Under the pieces are notes generated by a model. That model was not told the origin of the DNA, made no database searches, and saw nothing but the letters and a program-made list of their open reading frames with translations. A stretch of 64,000 nucleotides of DNA from JAGVSR01 sp963742405 (GTDB taxonomy: Bacteria; Pseudomonadota; Alphaproteobacteria; Rhizobiales; Hyphomicrobiaceae): contig CAVUMB010000007.1 of NCBI GenBank assembly GCA_963742405.1, positions 434,001 to 498,000 of the forward strand, written 5' to 3'. Shown here in pieces: positions 8,734 to 17,889 of this stretch. Position 1 is the first letter of the stretch; each line of letters begins with the position of its first letter. Made by a program: the position numbers and the translations under genes.

Positions 8734-9351
8734 ATGGCCTTCATCTCGGACAAAGATCGCGCGCGGATCGGACAGGCTATCGCCGCGGCGGAGAGCAAAA
8801 CCTCTGGCGAAATCGTTGCCATCCTGTGCGGTGAAAGTGCCAGCTATTTGCATGTGCCGTTTCTATGGGCGGCCCTGATCGCGCTGATCGTCCCGTGGCC
8901 GCTCATCTACTTCACCTGGCTCGCCGTCCAATGGATTTACATCCTCCAATTGGCCGTGTTCGCTCTGATCTTGTTGTTGGCTTTGCCACGTCGCGTGCGC
9001 TACGCGCTGGTGCCGCAAACCATCAAACGCGAGCGCGCCCACCGCCGCGCGGTCGAACAGTTCCTCGTCCAGAACCTGCACACGACCGCTGGGCGAACCG
9101 GGGTTCTGATCTATGTCTCCGTCGCGGAGCGCTATGCGGAAATCATCGCTGACACGGGCATCGATGCGAAGGTCGACAAAGGCACCTGGCAGGCGGTGAT
9201 CGACGACCTGACTTCCAACATCGCGGCCGGCAACGTGGGAGAAGGTTTCGTACATGCCGTTGATCGCATCGGTGATCTCCTGGCCAAGCATTTCCCGCCC
9301 GGTTCAAGCGATCCCAACGAACTGCCTAATCATCTGATCATCATCGATTAG
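8734..9351 (+). CDS. TPM-domain protein with two membrane helices
   Basis: 205 residues from ATG 8734, 22 bp after the previous TPM gene. The sequence opens without a signal peptide (MAFISDKDRARIGQAIAAAESKTSGEIVAIL), then has two hydrophobic helices (about 40-85: FLWAALIALIVPWPLIYF and ILQLAVFALILLLAL), and the rest resembles the second half of a TPM domain (FLVQNLHTTAGRTGVLIYVSVAERYAEIIADTGID). This fits the second TPM protein usually found after the YgcG-like one in LemA clusters. Membrane location is inferred from hydrophobicity; function unknown. Confidence 0.88.
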   Translation: MAFISDKDRARIGQAIAAAESKTSGEIVAILCGESASYLHVPFLWAALIALIVPWPLIYFTWLAVQWIYILQLAVFALILLLALPRRVRYALVPQTIKRERAHRRAVEQFLVQNLHTTAGRTGVLIYVSVAERYAEIIADTGIDAKVDKGTWQAVIDDLTSNIAAGNVGEGFVHAVDRIGDLLAKHFPPGSSDPNELPNHLIIID

Positions 9352-9383
9352 CGCCGCAATGTGAAACCGGTATGTGAGCAGAA

Positions 9384-10796
9384 ATGACGATGGCCACTCA
9401 ACAAACCGTCGCCACGACTGGCGGGGCGGTTTCCCGTTCCGCGCCGATGCGCGCCCTGGTCTCCTGGACGCTCTATGATTTCGCCTCCCAGCCCTACTAC
9501 ACGCTCGTGCTGACGTTCCTCTTCGCGCCTTACTTCGCAGCATATGTCGTCGGTGACGTTGCCCGGGGACAAACGATCTGGGGCTATGGGGCCGCCGCCG
9601 CCAGTCTTTTGATCGCTACCGGTAGCCCCTTTTTAGGGGCACTTGCCGACGGACGCGGCCGCCGTAAACCCTGGATTGCACTGTTCTCCATCGTCCTCAT
9701 CGCAGGACTTGCAACGCTGTGGCTGGCCGTTCCCGGCGCACCAAACGAGATAATCGCGCTCATCGTCGTCGCATTTATCGCCGCGACGGCGGCTGCCGAA
9801 TTCTCCTCGGTCTTCACCAACAGCATGATGCCAAGTTTGGTGCCGCCGTCCGCGCTCGGGCGCCTGTCGGGTATCGGCTGGGGCGTCGGCTATCTCGGCG
9901 GACTTTTGAGCCTTGCCCTCGTCGCCGGCTTGATCGTTTCCAGTGCGACGACGGGCAAAACCCTGTTCGGTTTGGAGCCCATCCTGACGCTTGACCGTTC
10001 AGCTCACGAAGCCGACCGCCTCGTTGGGCCCATTGCCGCGCTGTGGTTTGCGCTGTTCATGATTCCGTTCTTCCTATTCGTGCCGGATCCGAAGCCCCAC
10101 CCCCTAGCCGCCGGCCAAACGCGACCCTCGCCTGCCGCCCAACTCTGGAGCACGCTGAAGCAGTTGCCGCATAACCGCGACATGCTGTTCTTCCTCATCG
10201 CGCGCATGATCTATTCGGACGGTCTTTCCGCCATTTTCGCCTTCGGCGGCATTTACGGCACGGCTGTATTCGGCTGGACGGCACTGGAACTCGGCCTCTT
10301 CGGCATCATTCTGACGGCGACCGGCATGGTCGGCGCCATCATCGGCGGATTTCTTGACGACAGGGCCGGAGCAAAAACCGTCATCCTTTTCGCGCTCGGG
10401 TTTCTGCTCGTCGGCGCGGTCGGCATCCTGTCGGTCGACAAAACGCACGTCCTGTTCACGCTCGAAGTGGCGGAAAAGCCAGCCGGATCGGCGCCATTCT
10501 CATCCGCCGGCGAGCAGGTCTTCCTCGCTTTTGCGCTCCTTGTGGGCTTGGTTGCAGCCCCAGTTCAGGCCGCCAGCCGCTCGTTGCTGGCCCGCCTCGC
10601 GCCGCCAGATCAGATTACCCAGTATTTCGGCCTCTTTGCCTTTTCCGGCAAAGTCACCGCCTTTCTGGCTCCATTCATGGTGGCAACGGTCACACTGGCC
10701 AGTGGCAGTCAGCGGCTCGGAATGGCGTCGATCACGCTCTTCCTGCTGGCCGGTATCGCATTAATGCTCCCCGTTCGTGAACCGCGAGCCCTCTGA
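9384..10796 (+). CDS. MFS transporter, UMF1/Atg22-like
   Basis: 470 residues from ATG 9384. About 12 hydrophobic segments are visible. The N-terminus LVSWTLYDFASQPYYTLVLTFLFAPYFAAYV and the loop ALADGRGRRKPWIALFS are typical of the UMF1 (unknown major facilitator 1) family related to yeast Atg22, a vacuolar amino-acid exporter. Bacterial substrates are not known. It comes 32 bp after the TPM gene on the same strand, so read-through from the lemA operon is possible, but no functional link is known. accA follows after 179 bp. Confidence 0.88.
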   Translation: MTMATQQTVATTGGAVSRSAPMRALVSWTLYDFASQPYYTLVLTFLFAPYFAAYVVGDVARGQTIWGYGAAAASLLIATGSPFLGALADGRGRRKPWIALFSIVLIAGLATLWLAVPGAPNEIIALIVVAFIAATAAAEFSSVFTNSMMPSLVPPSALGRLSGIGWGVGYLGGLLSLALVAGLIVSSATTGKTLFGLEPILTLDRSAHEADRLVGPIAALWFALFMIPFFLFVPDPKPHPLAAGQTRPSPAAQLWSTLKQLPHNRDMLFFLIARMIYSDGLSAIFAFGGIYGTAVFGWTALELGLFGIILTATGMVGAIIGGFLDDRAGAKTVILFALGFLLVGAVGILSVDKTHVLFTLEVAEKPAGSAPFSSAGEQVFLAFALLVGLVAAPVQAASRSLLARLAPPDQITQYFGLFAFSGKVTAFLAPFMVATVTLASGSQRLGMASITLFLLAGIALMLPVREPRAL

Positions 10797-10975
10797 CAAC
10801 AAAAGGAAATTTCTGCCCAGCGGAGGTCAGGCCCGATATCCGGTGCGCCCTCTGCGAGCCTTGACAGCCGTGTGACGCCGCGCGCATCGTCCGCGCAAAT
10901 TTGCATCTCGGGTCGCGTGCGGCGTCGTCAATCGCCCAGCAGCCCGCAGGAATGAGGCGACAAGCAGTGGAATCA

Positions 10976-11956
10976 ATGACCGAGCGACCGGCCCCGAACA
11001 TCGTGCGCACCTACCTCAAGTTCGAAACACCCATCGCGGAACTCGAGCGCAAGGTGCAGGAACTGCGCGCCCTCGAAGGCTCGGAGACCGCCGTCAACAT
11101 TGCCGACGAGATCAAAAAGCTCGAGCAGAAAGCGCACGCGGCTCTGGCTGAAACTTACGCCAAGCTGACGCCATGGCAGAAGACGGAAGTGGCCCGTCAC
11201 CCCGAGCGTCCACACTGCCTGGACTACGTCAGCGGCTTGATTGAGGATTTCACCCCCCTTGCTGGCGACCGCTATTTCGGCGAGGACGAAGCGATTGTTG
11301 GCGGACTCGGCACGTTTCGCGGACGCTCCATCATGCTCATCGGCCATGAAAAGGGTTCCGACACGGAAAGCCGACTGCGCCATAACTTCGGCATGGCCAA
11401 GCCTGAGGGCTATCGTAAGGCCGTCCGACTTATGGAAACAGCTGAGCGATTCCAGCTTCCCGTCATCACGCTGTGCGACACGGCAGGCGCCTATCCCGGC
11501 GTTGATGCCGAACAACGCGGCCAAGCCGAAGCCATCGCCCGTTCGACCGATACCTGTCTGGCAATTGGCGTTCCGCTCATTGCCGTCATCATCGGCGAAG
11601 GCGGCTCGGGAGGCGCTGTCGCGATCGCCACCGCCAATCGCATTTTGATGCTTGAGCATTCGATTTACACGGTCGCCTCGCCCGAGGCCGCAGCGTCCAT
11701 CCTGTGGCGCGACAGTTCCAAAGCGATCGATGCCGCAACCAGTATGAAGATCACCGCGCAGGATCTCGAAGCCCTTGGCGTGATCGACACAGTCGTCAAG
11801 GAACCGGTCGGCGGCGCCCACCGCGATCCGGCGCTGATGATGAAGCGTGTCGGTGATGCCGTCGCCAAGGCTATTGCCGAATTTGACGGAAAGAGCCCGG
11901 CGGAAATTCGCCGCCAGCGACAAGATCGCTTCCTCGAAATTGGCCGCTCGCTCTAG
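10976..11956 (+). CDS. accA: Acetyl-CoA carboxylase carboxyltransferase subunit alpha
   Basis: 326 residues, choosing ATG 10976 because the family begins with a short tail before YLKFETPIAELERKVQELR; the frame extends upstream but not in conserved sequence. The carboxyltransferase core is clear: FGMAKPEGYRKAVRLMETAERF, LCDTAGAYPGVDAEQRGQ and IGEGGSGGAVAI, the last two lining the carboxybiotin/acyl-CoA site. With AccD (not in this window) it transfers CO2 from biotin to acetyl-CoA to make malonyl-CoA, the first committed step of fatty-acid synthesis. It is a single-gene unit here; a consensus-like TTGACA lies at about 10860 but no good -10 partner was found. Length is normal for the family (about 317-326). 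Confidence 0.97.
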   Translation: MTERPAPNIVRTYLKFETPIAELERKVQELRALEGSETAVNIADEIKKLEQKAHAALAETYAKLTPWQKTEVARHPERPHCLDYVSGLIEDFTPLAGDRYFGEDEAIVGGLGTFRGRSIMLIGHEKGSDTESRLRHNFGMAKPEGYRKAVRLMETAERFQLPVITLCDTAGAYPGVDAEQRGQAEAIARSTDTCLAIGVPLIAVIIGEGGSGGAVAIATANRILMLEHSIYTVASPEAAASILWRDSSKAIDAATSMKITAQDLEALGVIDTVVKEPVGGAHRDPALMMKRVGDAVAKAIAEFDGKSPAEIRRQRQDRFLEIGRSL

Positions 11957-12117
11957 CGCACAATGGGCTGATATGCCCAAGTCGTTGGGAACGCTGGGGT
12001 CTCGCGCCTCACAGGTGCCGTATTCCCGGTGCCACATCGGCTGTCGTTGTGGAGGGATCATGCAGGCTCCACTACGGAAATGGTTTCCGTCTGTTAGGGA
12101 ATAGTTAACCTTCTCGA

Positions 12118-13269
12118 ATGGATGGTGATTCGCCGGCGCGCCAGCACGTCAAACGCTCGCTGCGGCGGAAGGTGGGGAAGCGTTTGAAGACGAGGTTCGG
12201 AGCCATGATTGCAGCTGCGGCGCTGGCGCTCGCCGGCTGCGGCAGTGCGCCCGAACTCATTCCCGCCGAGCAGCCGCTCCCGAAAGAAACCCTCGACCTT
12301 ATCGGCAAAAAGGGCATGCAGCCCGGCATGCCGATCTTCGTGCGCATATTCAAAGAGGAATCCGAACTTGAAGTTTGGAAGGCGCGAGACGACGGCCGTT
12401 TCTACCATTTTAAAACGTATCCAATCTGCAATTGGTCCGGCGAAATCGGCCCGAAAATAAAGATGGGCGACAAGCAGGCACCGGAAGGTTTCTATGCTGT
12501 GGGTCCAAAGCAGATGAAGCCCGACAGTAACTACCACGTCGCGTTCAATCTCGGATTTCCCAACACTTACGACCGTGCCAACGACCGCACGGGTGAGTTC
12601 CTCATGATCCACGGCAAATGCAAATCCGCCGGCTGCTATGCCATGACGGATGCGCTTGCCGAAGAAATTTACGCTCTCGCCCGCGAAGCTTTCAAGAATG
12701 GCCAGACGGCCTTCGAGGTGCACGCTTATCCGTTCCGGATGACGGATGAGAAGATGGTGCGTTTCAAGGGTCACAAAAACTACGCGTTCTGGGCCATGAT
12801 CAAACCGGGCTATGATTTCTTCGAAACCTATCGCGTGCCGCCGACCATTGCAGTTTGCAACCGCAAATACGTGGTCGGTGTGACCATCCCCACTGCCGCA
12901 CGCATCGATCCCGAGGGCGTTTGCCCTCGCTTCAAAAAGCAGGAATTGACACCCTTCGTACCCAATCTGTTGGATCAGCAGATCGCCGGCCAGCAAGGCT
13001 CCATAGTGCCGGGCCCGAAGACACGCGAAGCAACGGCCTTGGCATGGTCGGACGGTGAAGCCCCCGCGGCGTCGACGGCCCCTGCCAAGCCCGCCGCACC
13101 AGCGAGCGCCACAACACCTGCCGCCGCAACCGGTTCGATTAGCGACACCCAAAAGCAATTACCGAAGGCATCGCATCTGACCGATGATCCTGTGCCAGCG
13201 GCCCTGGTCCGCAAGCCCGTTGCAAAGTCATACGAAGTTCCAGCATCACTCGGGTTGAACGCGCCCTGA
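12118..13269 (+). CDS. YafK-type L,D-transpeptidase family protein, lipoprotein (copy 1 of 3)
   Basis: 383 residues from ATG 12118; an internal ATG at 12205 gives a shorter lipoprotein start. A lipobox (ALALAGC) follows the basic N-terminus. The YkuD domain carries RIFKEESELEVWKARD, YPICNWSGEIGPK, GDKQAPEGFYAV, NLGFPNTYDRAN and the catalytic segment IHGKCKSAGCYAMT, with His165 and Cys173. The layout is that of YafK/DpaA-like enzymes, which act on L,D-crosslinks in peptidoglycan or on protein-peptidoglycan links in the periplasm. The last 100 residues are Pro/Ala-rich and probably disordered. The next two genes are close paralogues in tandem; see findings. Confidence 0.9.
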   Translation: MDGDSPARQHVKRSLRRKVGKRLKTRFGAMIAAAALALAGCGSAPELIPAEQPLPKETLDLIGKKGMQPGMPIFVRIFKEESELEVWKARDDGRFYHFKTYPICNWSGEIGPKIKMGDKQAPEGFYAVGPKQMKPDSNYHVAFNLGFPNTYDRANDRTGEFLMIHGKCKSAGCYAMTDALAEEIYALAREAFKNGQTAFEVHAYPFRMTDEKMVRFKGHKNYAFWAMIKPGYDFFETYRVPPTIAVCNRKYVVGVTIPTAARIDPEGVCPRFKKQELTPFVPNLLDQQIAGQQGSIVPGPKTREATALAWSDGEAPAASTAPAKPAAPASATTPAAATGSISDTQKQLPKASHLTDDPVPAALVRKPVAKSYEVPASLGLNAP

Positions 13270-13344
13270 TCGACGCTATCTCTGGCGTCTGTGGTCAAGC
13301 GATCGACACGCCGCTGGCCCTGTCCATCGAGGAACCGACGTCAA

Positions 13345-14229
13345 ATGCGGCTTGTGAGCGTGACACTTCTAGCGCTTGCCGTCGTGGGTGCAGCCGCCTT
13401 CGTGTTTTTGCCGGCTCCGATCCGCGATGGATATGTCATCGCGCTGCGGCGTCATTACAATGTCTGGCTCGCATCCACGGGCCAACCTATGTCCGGAACG
13501 CCTGACCTTGCGCGCCTTGACGATCGCCTTCGCGAGAAAGGTCTGGCGCTCGGCTCGCCTATCCTGATGCGCATTTTCAAGCGCGACTTCGAACTTGAAG
13601 TGTGGATGCTGAAGAACGGCCGCTACGAACTCTTCGCAACGTATCCGATCTGCAAATGGTCCGGTCGTCTTGGACCAAAGCTTGCAAGCGGCGACCGCCA
13701 GGCACCCGAGGGGTTCTATAGCGTTGATCGCGGCGCGCTCAATCCGAACAGCCGCTGGCACCGATCGTTCAATCTCGGTTTTCCCAACCCCTATGACCGT
13801 TCGCATGATCGCAGTGGCTCATTCCTGATGGTTCACGGGGGGTGCGGTTCGATTGGCTGTTACGCCATGACCAATCCGGTGATCGACGAAATCTGGACCA
13901 TCCTCAACCGTGCCTTCGACGGCGGTCAGAAGCGATTTCAAGCGCAGGTATTCCCTTTTCGCATGACCGAAGCAAACCTCGCCCGCTACGACGGTGCCCA
14001 GTGGTCGCAATTCTGGACCGACTTGAAGTCCGGCCACGATCTCTTTGAAAAAGATCGGCTGCCGCCGGCCGTCGGGGTCTGTAATAAGCGGTACACATTT
14101 GTGTCCGGGCTGAAGACCAGCGATGTCACCGGCCCGGTGTCGGCCGAATGCCCAGCTGCCAACACCACGGCTGCGCTAAGCCAAGTTCCGTCACAAGGTT
14201 TACCGCCGAACCCTGTGCCCAAACGGTAG
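13345..14229 (+). CDS. YafK-type L,D-transpeptidase family protein (copy 2 of 3)
   Basis: 294 residues, choosing ATG 13345 because a GAGGA ribosome site lies 11 bases upstream; a GTG at 13291 would add 18 residues. The N-terminus is a hydrophobic signal or anchor (LVSVTLLALAVVGAAAFVFL). The YkuD domain repeats the pattern of copy 1: RIFKRDFELEVWMLKNGRYELFATYPICKWSG, GDRQAPEGFYSV, NLGFPNPYDRSHDRSG and the active-site segment VHGGCGSIGCYAMTN with His164 and Cys172. It has no lipobox and a short C-terminal tail, so it is probably periplasmic or inner-membrane anchored. It lies 75 bp after copy 1 and 84 bp before copy 3. Confidence 0.9.
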   Translation: MRLVSVTLLALAVVGAAAFVFLPAPIRDGYVIALRRHYNVWLASTGQPMSGTPDLARLDDRLREKGLALGSPILMRIFKRDFELEVWMLKNGRYELFATYPICKWSGRLGPKLASGDRQAPEGFYSVDRGALNPNSRWHRSFNLGFPNPYDRSHDRSGSFLMVHGGCGSIGCYAMTNPVIDEIWTILNRAFDGGQKRFQAQVFPFRMTEANLARYDGAQWSQFWTDLKSGHDLFEKDRLPPAVGVCNKRYTFVSGLKTSDVTGPVSAECPAANTTAALSQVPSQGLPPNPVPKR

Positions 14230-14313
14230 CGCTGCAGTCACGAAGCACGGTCCGCCGGTTGCCAGGGCCGCCCTCGACCGTCTAGGGTACGACCGTCATC
14301 GAGGCTCAGTGAG

Positions 14314-15534
14314 ATGAGTGGTCCGTTGTCTTCAGCGTTTAAATCCGGAATAGGACGTCGTCGAGTTGTTGAGGTGGCAGCCAGTCTGGCTCTGGCCTGT
14401 GCCGTCTCAGCCAGCGGTGCCTACGCGCTTTCGATCGAATTGAAGGATGCCGCGCCGGATCGTGTCGAACGGCAGCGTGCCGCGGCCGCGGGCCGTTTGC
14501 CTCTCCCCGGAACACCGGATGTTTCCAAGACTGCGGAACGTCTCTCGGCCAAGGGCTTCGCAGCCGGCGCGCCGCTCCTGATTCGTATTTTCAAGGCCGA
14601 GTCTGAACTTGAGCTTTGGATGGAGAAGGATGGCCGCTACGAACTCTTCGCGACATATCCCATATGCCATTGGTCTGGAACGCTCGGACCAAAGCAGCGC
14701 GAAGGCGATAAGCAAACGCCGGAAGGCTTTTACACGATCACCTCGCGTCAGTTGCATCATGTCGGTCGCTGGCCACGAGCACTCAACTTAGGCTTCCCCA
14801 ACGCCTTTGATCAGGCAATGGGACGGTCGGGCTCCTACATCCTGGTACATGGCGGCTGTTCGTCGGTGGGATGTTTCGCAATGACCAACCCGGTCATAAG
14901 TGAGGTTTATGCCCTCGCCGCCGCCTCTTTGCGCGGCGGACAGCGGCACATTCCGGCGCACGTTTTCCCGTTTCGATTGACGAACGAGAACCTGGCCAAG
15001 AACGCGCAAAGCGAATGGTCCGGCTTCTGGGCCAACTTGAAGGAAGGCTACGATAGCTTCGAACGAACGCGGCAGCCGCCGCGCGTCAGCGTGTGCGAGA
15101 ACCGGTATCACATTCAGGATGCAAGCCCGCGGGAGGCGGGCGTACAAAACCCTTTAGCCGTGTGCGGCGTGACAGCCGCCGCACTTCGCTCATCACACCC
15201 GTCAGTGTCGCTTGTCCCAATCGAAAGCCTGCCGGCGATAGTCTCACCGCCGGCATTCGATCCGCTCCCACCACCACCGGCAGCCTCGGCACCGGCGCAG
15301 CAGCAGGTATTGAACAATCAGGTCCTAACGGATCTGATGTTCGAACTGGTCCCCAACCTCAACCCGCCGCCCCTGCCGCGGGAGACAGTGGCGGCTCGAA
15401 CAGCCGAACGCCCGCCGTGCAGCTTGGCGCGACCAAGTTGCCGGAAGTTCGTCGCGCTGAAGAACGATAAGCCTGCGCGCGTCGCCGACGCCCGCGGTCG
15501 TAAGCCCCCACGTAGTAACACGAGTACGCGCTGA
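14314..15534 (+). CDS. YafK-type L,D-transpeptidase family protein (copy 3 of 3)
   Basis: 406 residues from ATG 14314. A hydrophobic signal segment (VAASLALACAVSASGAYA) is followed by a short linker and the same YkuD domain: RIFKAESELELWMEKDGRYELFATYPICHWSG, GDKQTPEGFYTI, NLGFPNAFDQAMGRSG and VHGGCSSVGCFAMTN with His179 and Cys187. The final 130 residues are Pro/Ala-rich with a basic end, and differ from the tails of the other two copies. The enzyme is expected to act on peptidoglycan in the periplasm. The catalytic residues are intact in all three copies, so none looks like a decayed duplicate. Confidence 0.9.
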   Translation: MSGPLSSAFKSGIGRRRVVEVAASLALACAVSASGAYALSIELKDAAPDRVERQRAAAAGRLPLPGTPDVSKTAERLSAKGFAAGAPLLIRIFKAESELELWMEKDGRYELFATYPICHWSGTLGPKQREGDKQTPEGFYTITSRQLHHVGRWPRALNLGFPNAFDQAMGRSGSYILVHGGCSSVGCFAMTNPVISEVYALAAASLRGGQRHIPAHVFPFRLTNENLAKNAQSEWSGFWANLKEGYDSFERTRQPPRVSVCENRYHIQDASPREAGVQNPLAVCGVTAAALRSSHPSVSLVPIESLPAIVSPPAFDPLPPPPAASAPAQQQVLNNQVLTDLMFELVPNLNPPPLPRETVAARTAERPPCSLARPSCRKFVALKNDKPARVADARGRKPPRSNTSTR

Positions 15535-15611
15535 CGCGACGTTCACGAACTTGCGGGCTAAATCGGCCGCGTGTCATAGGAACCGGAGGGGCTCTAATCC
15601 GGGGACAACAG

Positions 15612-16166
15612 ATGGCCGATAACGTAATGCCGCCGCCAACCACCTCTGCGGCAAAGATTGAACGCTTGTTGGAAAGTGCAATCTTCGCCAGCCGCTGGCT
15701 TTTAGCCCCATTTTACCTGGGGTTGGCTCTGGCCATCATCGTCGTGCTGATCAAGTTTATCGGCGAGTTCATCCACCTCGCGATGATTGCCTTCACGGCA
15801 ACGGAGTCCGACGTCATCCTCGGCATTCTCGCGCTTGTCGATTTGGCGCTGATGGGCTCGCTGTTGATCATCGTAATCTTTTCAGGCTACGAGAACTTCG
15901 TCTCCAAGATCGATCACACCGGCCACAAGGACTGGCCAGAGTGGATGGGAACGATTGATTTCAGCGCTTTGAAGCTGAAACTTCTGTCTTCCATCGTTGC
16001 AATCTCCGCAATCCATCTCTTGAAGTCGTTCATGGCTTTGAAAACGATCACGCCAGAAATGGAAAAATCGCTCTTCTGGTTAGTCGTTATTCATCTGGTC
16101 TTCGTTTCATCCAGCGTTCTACTAGCCCTTTCCGATCGCATCGCCGGCAAAAAAGGGGGGTACTAA
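15612..16166 (+). CDS. YqhA/UPF0114-family inner-membrane protein
   Basis: 184 residues from ATG 15612. Four hydrophobic helices are visible, and the opening ESAIFASRWLLAPFYLGLALAIIVVLIKF plus SGYENFVSKIDHTGHKDWPEWMGTIDFSALKLKLLSSI are the conserved features of the UPF0114 (TIGR00645) family. The function is unknown. Its stop codon is directly followed by the TTG start of the glycosyltransferase gene, and that gene in turn overlaps fkbM, so the three are probably translated as one unit. Confidence 0.93.
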   Translation: MADNVMPPPTTSAAKIERLLESAIFASRWLLAPFYLGLALAIIVVLIKFIGEFIHLAMIAFTATESDVILGILALVDLALMGSLLIIVIFSGYENFVSKIDHTGHKDWPEWMGTIDFSALKLKLLSSIVAISAIHLLKSFMALKTITPEMEKSLFWLVVIHLVFVSSSVLLALSDRIAGKKGGY

Positions 16167-17183
16167 TTGTCGGGTGATCCCGCAGCGAAGCGTTCAAGTT
16201 TGTCATTGCATGCACTCCAAACCCGGGCCCTGCGGCTTCGAAAGGCAGTTGCTGCTCGACTGAAGCGCTTTGCTGACCGCGGCGAGCCATTCAAAGGCCG
16301 TCAATGGCCCCGCATTGTCGCGTCGCCCGATCGTGGCAACCGGATGGGACTGGTCTGTATCGTCAAGAACGAGCGCGATTACATCGGCGAATGGCTGCAA
16401 TTCCATATCATGCAGGGCGTTACCGATATTGTGATCTACGACAACGGCTGCTCGGACGACACCCTTTCTGAAGCCCAAAGTCATGCGGCCGGCGCCAACT
16501 GCACTATTGTTCCCTGGCGCACATTTATCGATGCAGACAATTTGCCGTTCAGCATTCAATCACTCGCGTATGCGCACGCGATCGTAAACTTTGGTCCGGC
16601 CCTGCGCTGGATGGCCTTCATCGATGTCGACGAGTTTCTGTTCGCGCCGTCGGGTCGGTCCTTGCCGGATATTCTCGACGAACTCCGGTTGCCGGCAATT
16701 GCGGTACCGTGGACAAACTTCGGAACCGGCGGGCACAAGTCTAGGCCGCCGGGCCTCGTGACCGAAAACTATACTGAGTGCGCAGCCCATCCGTTGCATC
16801 CGGGCCAGCGCTCCCTGCTGCGCTACAAGTCGGTCGTCGATCCCGCCGAAGTTTGCGCCATGGGCTCACATATTTTTCCCCTTCATGAAAAGGGCGCTGT
16901 GGCCATTAACGAACGCGGCGAAGTCGTGCCGGGATACAATGTGACCGATGCGACATTCGTTGCCACGCAAGCGCTGCGCCTCAACCACTATTTCACGAGA
17001 TCCGAGGAGGAAATTGCCGATCGCATCGCCAAAGGTCGGGTCAGCCGCAATGGCGAGGTTGTCAAAAACTATCTCGAACGTCGCCTGAAAGTTTATTCGT
17101 TGCAGACGAGCCGCGACGAAGCGATCCTTCAGTTCGTCCCTGAACTGAAGCGCCGCCTGTCCAAGATCGAGGCAAGGCTATGA
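16167..17183 (+). CDS. Glycosyltransferase family 2/92-like protein
   Basis: 338 residues from TTG 16167, which touches the stop of the YqhA gene; a GGGGGG stretch six bases upstream can serve as ribosome site. After a basic N-terminal stretch of about 55 residues the GT-A fold begins: MGLVCIVKNERDYIGEWLQFH, then DIVIYDNGCSDDT, then MAFIDVDEFLF with the D-x-D metal site. This is the pattern of the Glyco_tranf_2_4 / GT92 group, which transfer a sugar in surface glycan synthesis. Donor and acceptor are unknown. Its stop overlaps the FkbM methyltransferase start by four bases, which suggests the pair decorate the same glycan. Confidence 0.85.
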   Translation: MSGDPAAKRSSLSLHALQTRALRLRKAVAARLKRFADRGEPFKGRQWPRIVASPDRGNRMGLVCIVKNERDYIGEWLQFHIMQGVTDIVIYDNGCSDDTLSEAQSHAAGANCTIVPWRTFIDADNLPFSIQSLAYAHAIVNFGPALRWMAFIDVDEFLFAPSGRSLPDILDELRLPAIAVPWTNFGTGGHKSRPPGLVTENYTECAAHPLHPGQRSLLRYKSVVDPAEVCAMGSHIFPLHEKGAVAINERGEVVPGYNVTDATFVATQALRLNHYFTRSEEEIADRIAKGRVSRNGEVVKNYLERRLKVYSLQTSRDEAILQFVPELKRRLSKIEARL

Positions 17184-17836
17184 GCGCCTTTGAAAATGCG
17201 CGAATCTATGCCTGGTACAAGCTTCGCCGCAAAACGCGCAAGTACCGCAATAGACGTGTGCTTCGGCTTTTCGATGCCGCAGTTGCAAAACTGCAGCCGG
17301 GTGATGTTTGCTTCGATTGCGGTGCGAATGTCGGTGTCATCACGTCAAGGCTTGCTGCGACTGGCGCGACGGTTCACGCGTTCGAGCCCGATCCCGACGC
17401 TTATAGAACCCTTGAAGCCAACGTCGGTCGATTGGCCAACGTTGTGCTCCACAAGGCAGCTGTCGGTGTGTGCCCCGGGCAACTCGCACTTTATCGCGGC
17501 GCAGCCGATCCGAAATCAAGCGTCAGCGTCTCGGTCGGCTCGACGCTCATCGGTTCGAAGAAAAACGTAACGTCAGCCGAGACCGTACTTGTCGACGTCA
17601 TTGACCTGGGCACAATGATCGCCGACTTCCCCCAGCGGATATCACTTCTCAAGATCGATATCGAAGGGGCTGAAGTCGATGTAATGAACAGCCTTTTGGA
17701 TCGCGGAGTTGACGCCAAAGTCAGCGAGATTTTTGTTGAAACGCACGAAAAGCAGATCCCCGAACTGCGCGGAGCAACAATGAAGTTACTCAAGCGCTGC
17801 CGGCCCTACCCCAATCTGCATCTGGATTGGTGGTGA
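17180..17836 (+). CDS. FkbM-family SAM-dependent methyltransferase
   Basis: 218 residues from ATG 17180, overlapping the glycosyltransferase stop (ATGA). The SAM-binding motif is FDCGANVGVITSRLAATGATVHAFEPDPDAY, followed by the family pattern ISLLKIDIEGAEVDVMNSLLDRG and EIFVETHEKQIPEL. FkbM-type enzymes O-methylate sugars or small molecules, and next to a glycosyltransferase a role in methylating a surface sugar is a reasonable inference. Length is normal. It is followed by an inverted repeat shared with the convergent secA gene. Confidence 0.9.
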   Translation: MSAFENARIYAWYKLRRKTRKYRNRRVLRLFDAAVAKLQPGDVCFDCGANVGVITSRLAATGATVHAFEPDPDAYRTLEANVGRLANVVLHKAAVGVCPGQLALYRGAADPKSSVSVSVGSTLIGSKKNVTSAETVLVDVIDLGTMIADFPQRISLLKIDIEGAEVDVMNSLLDRGVDAKVSEIFVETHEKQIPELRGATMKLLKRCRPYPNLHLDWW

Positions 17837-17844
17837 CGAAGTAC

Positions 17845-17881
17845 GGCGCACGGCGCCGCATCAGCGAAGGGGCCGTGCGCC
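17845..17881. terminator. Inverted repeat between convergent fkbM and secA, probable terminator
   Basis: A perfect 10-bp stem, GGCGCACGGC (17845-17854) with GCCGTGCGCC (17872-17881), and a 17-base loop, in the 53-bp gap between converging genes. It lacks a strong T-run on either side, so it may act as a weak bidirectional terminator or as an RNA 3'-end barrier. Confidence 0.45.
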
Positions 17882-17889
17882 ATCGCGCA

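Noticed and set aside
10973..12061. Minus-strand frame of 362 codons opposite accA
   Set aside because: Exactly overlies the accA gene, no recognisable domain.
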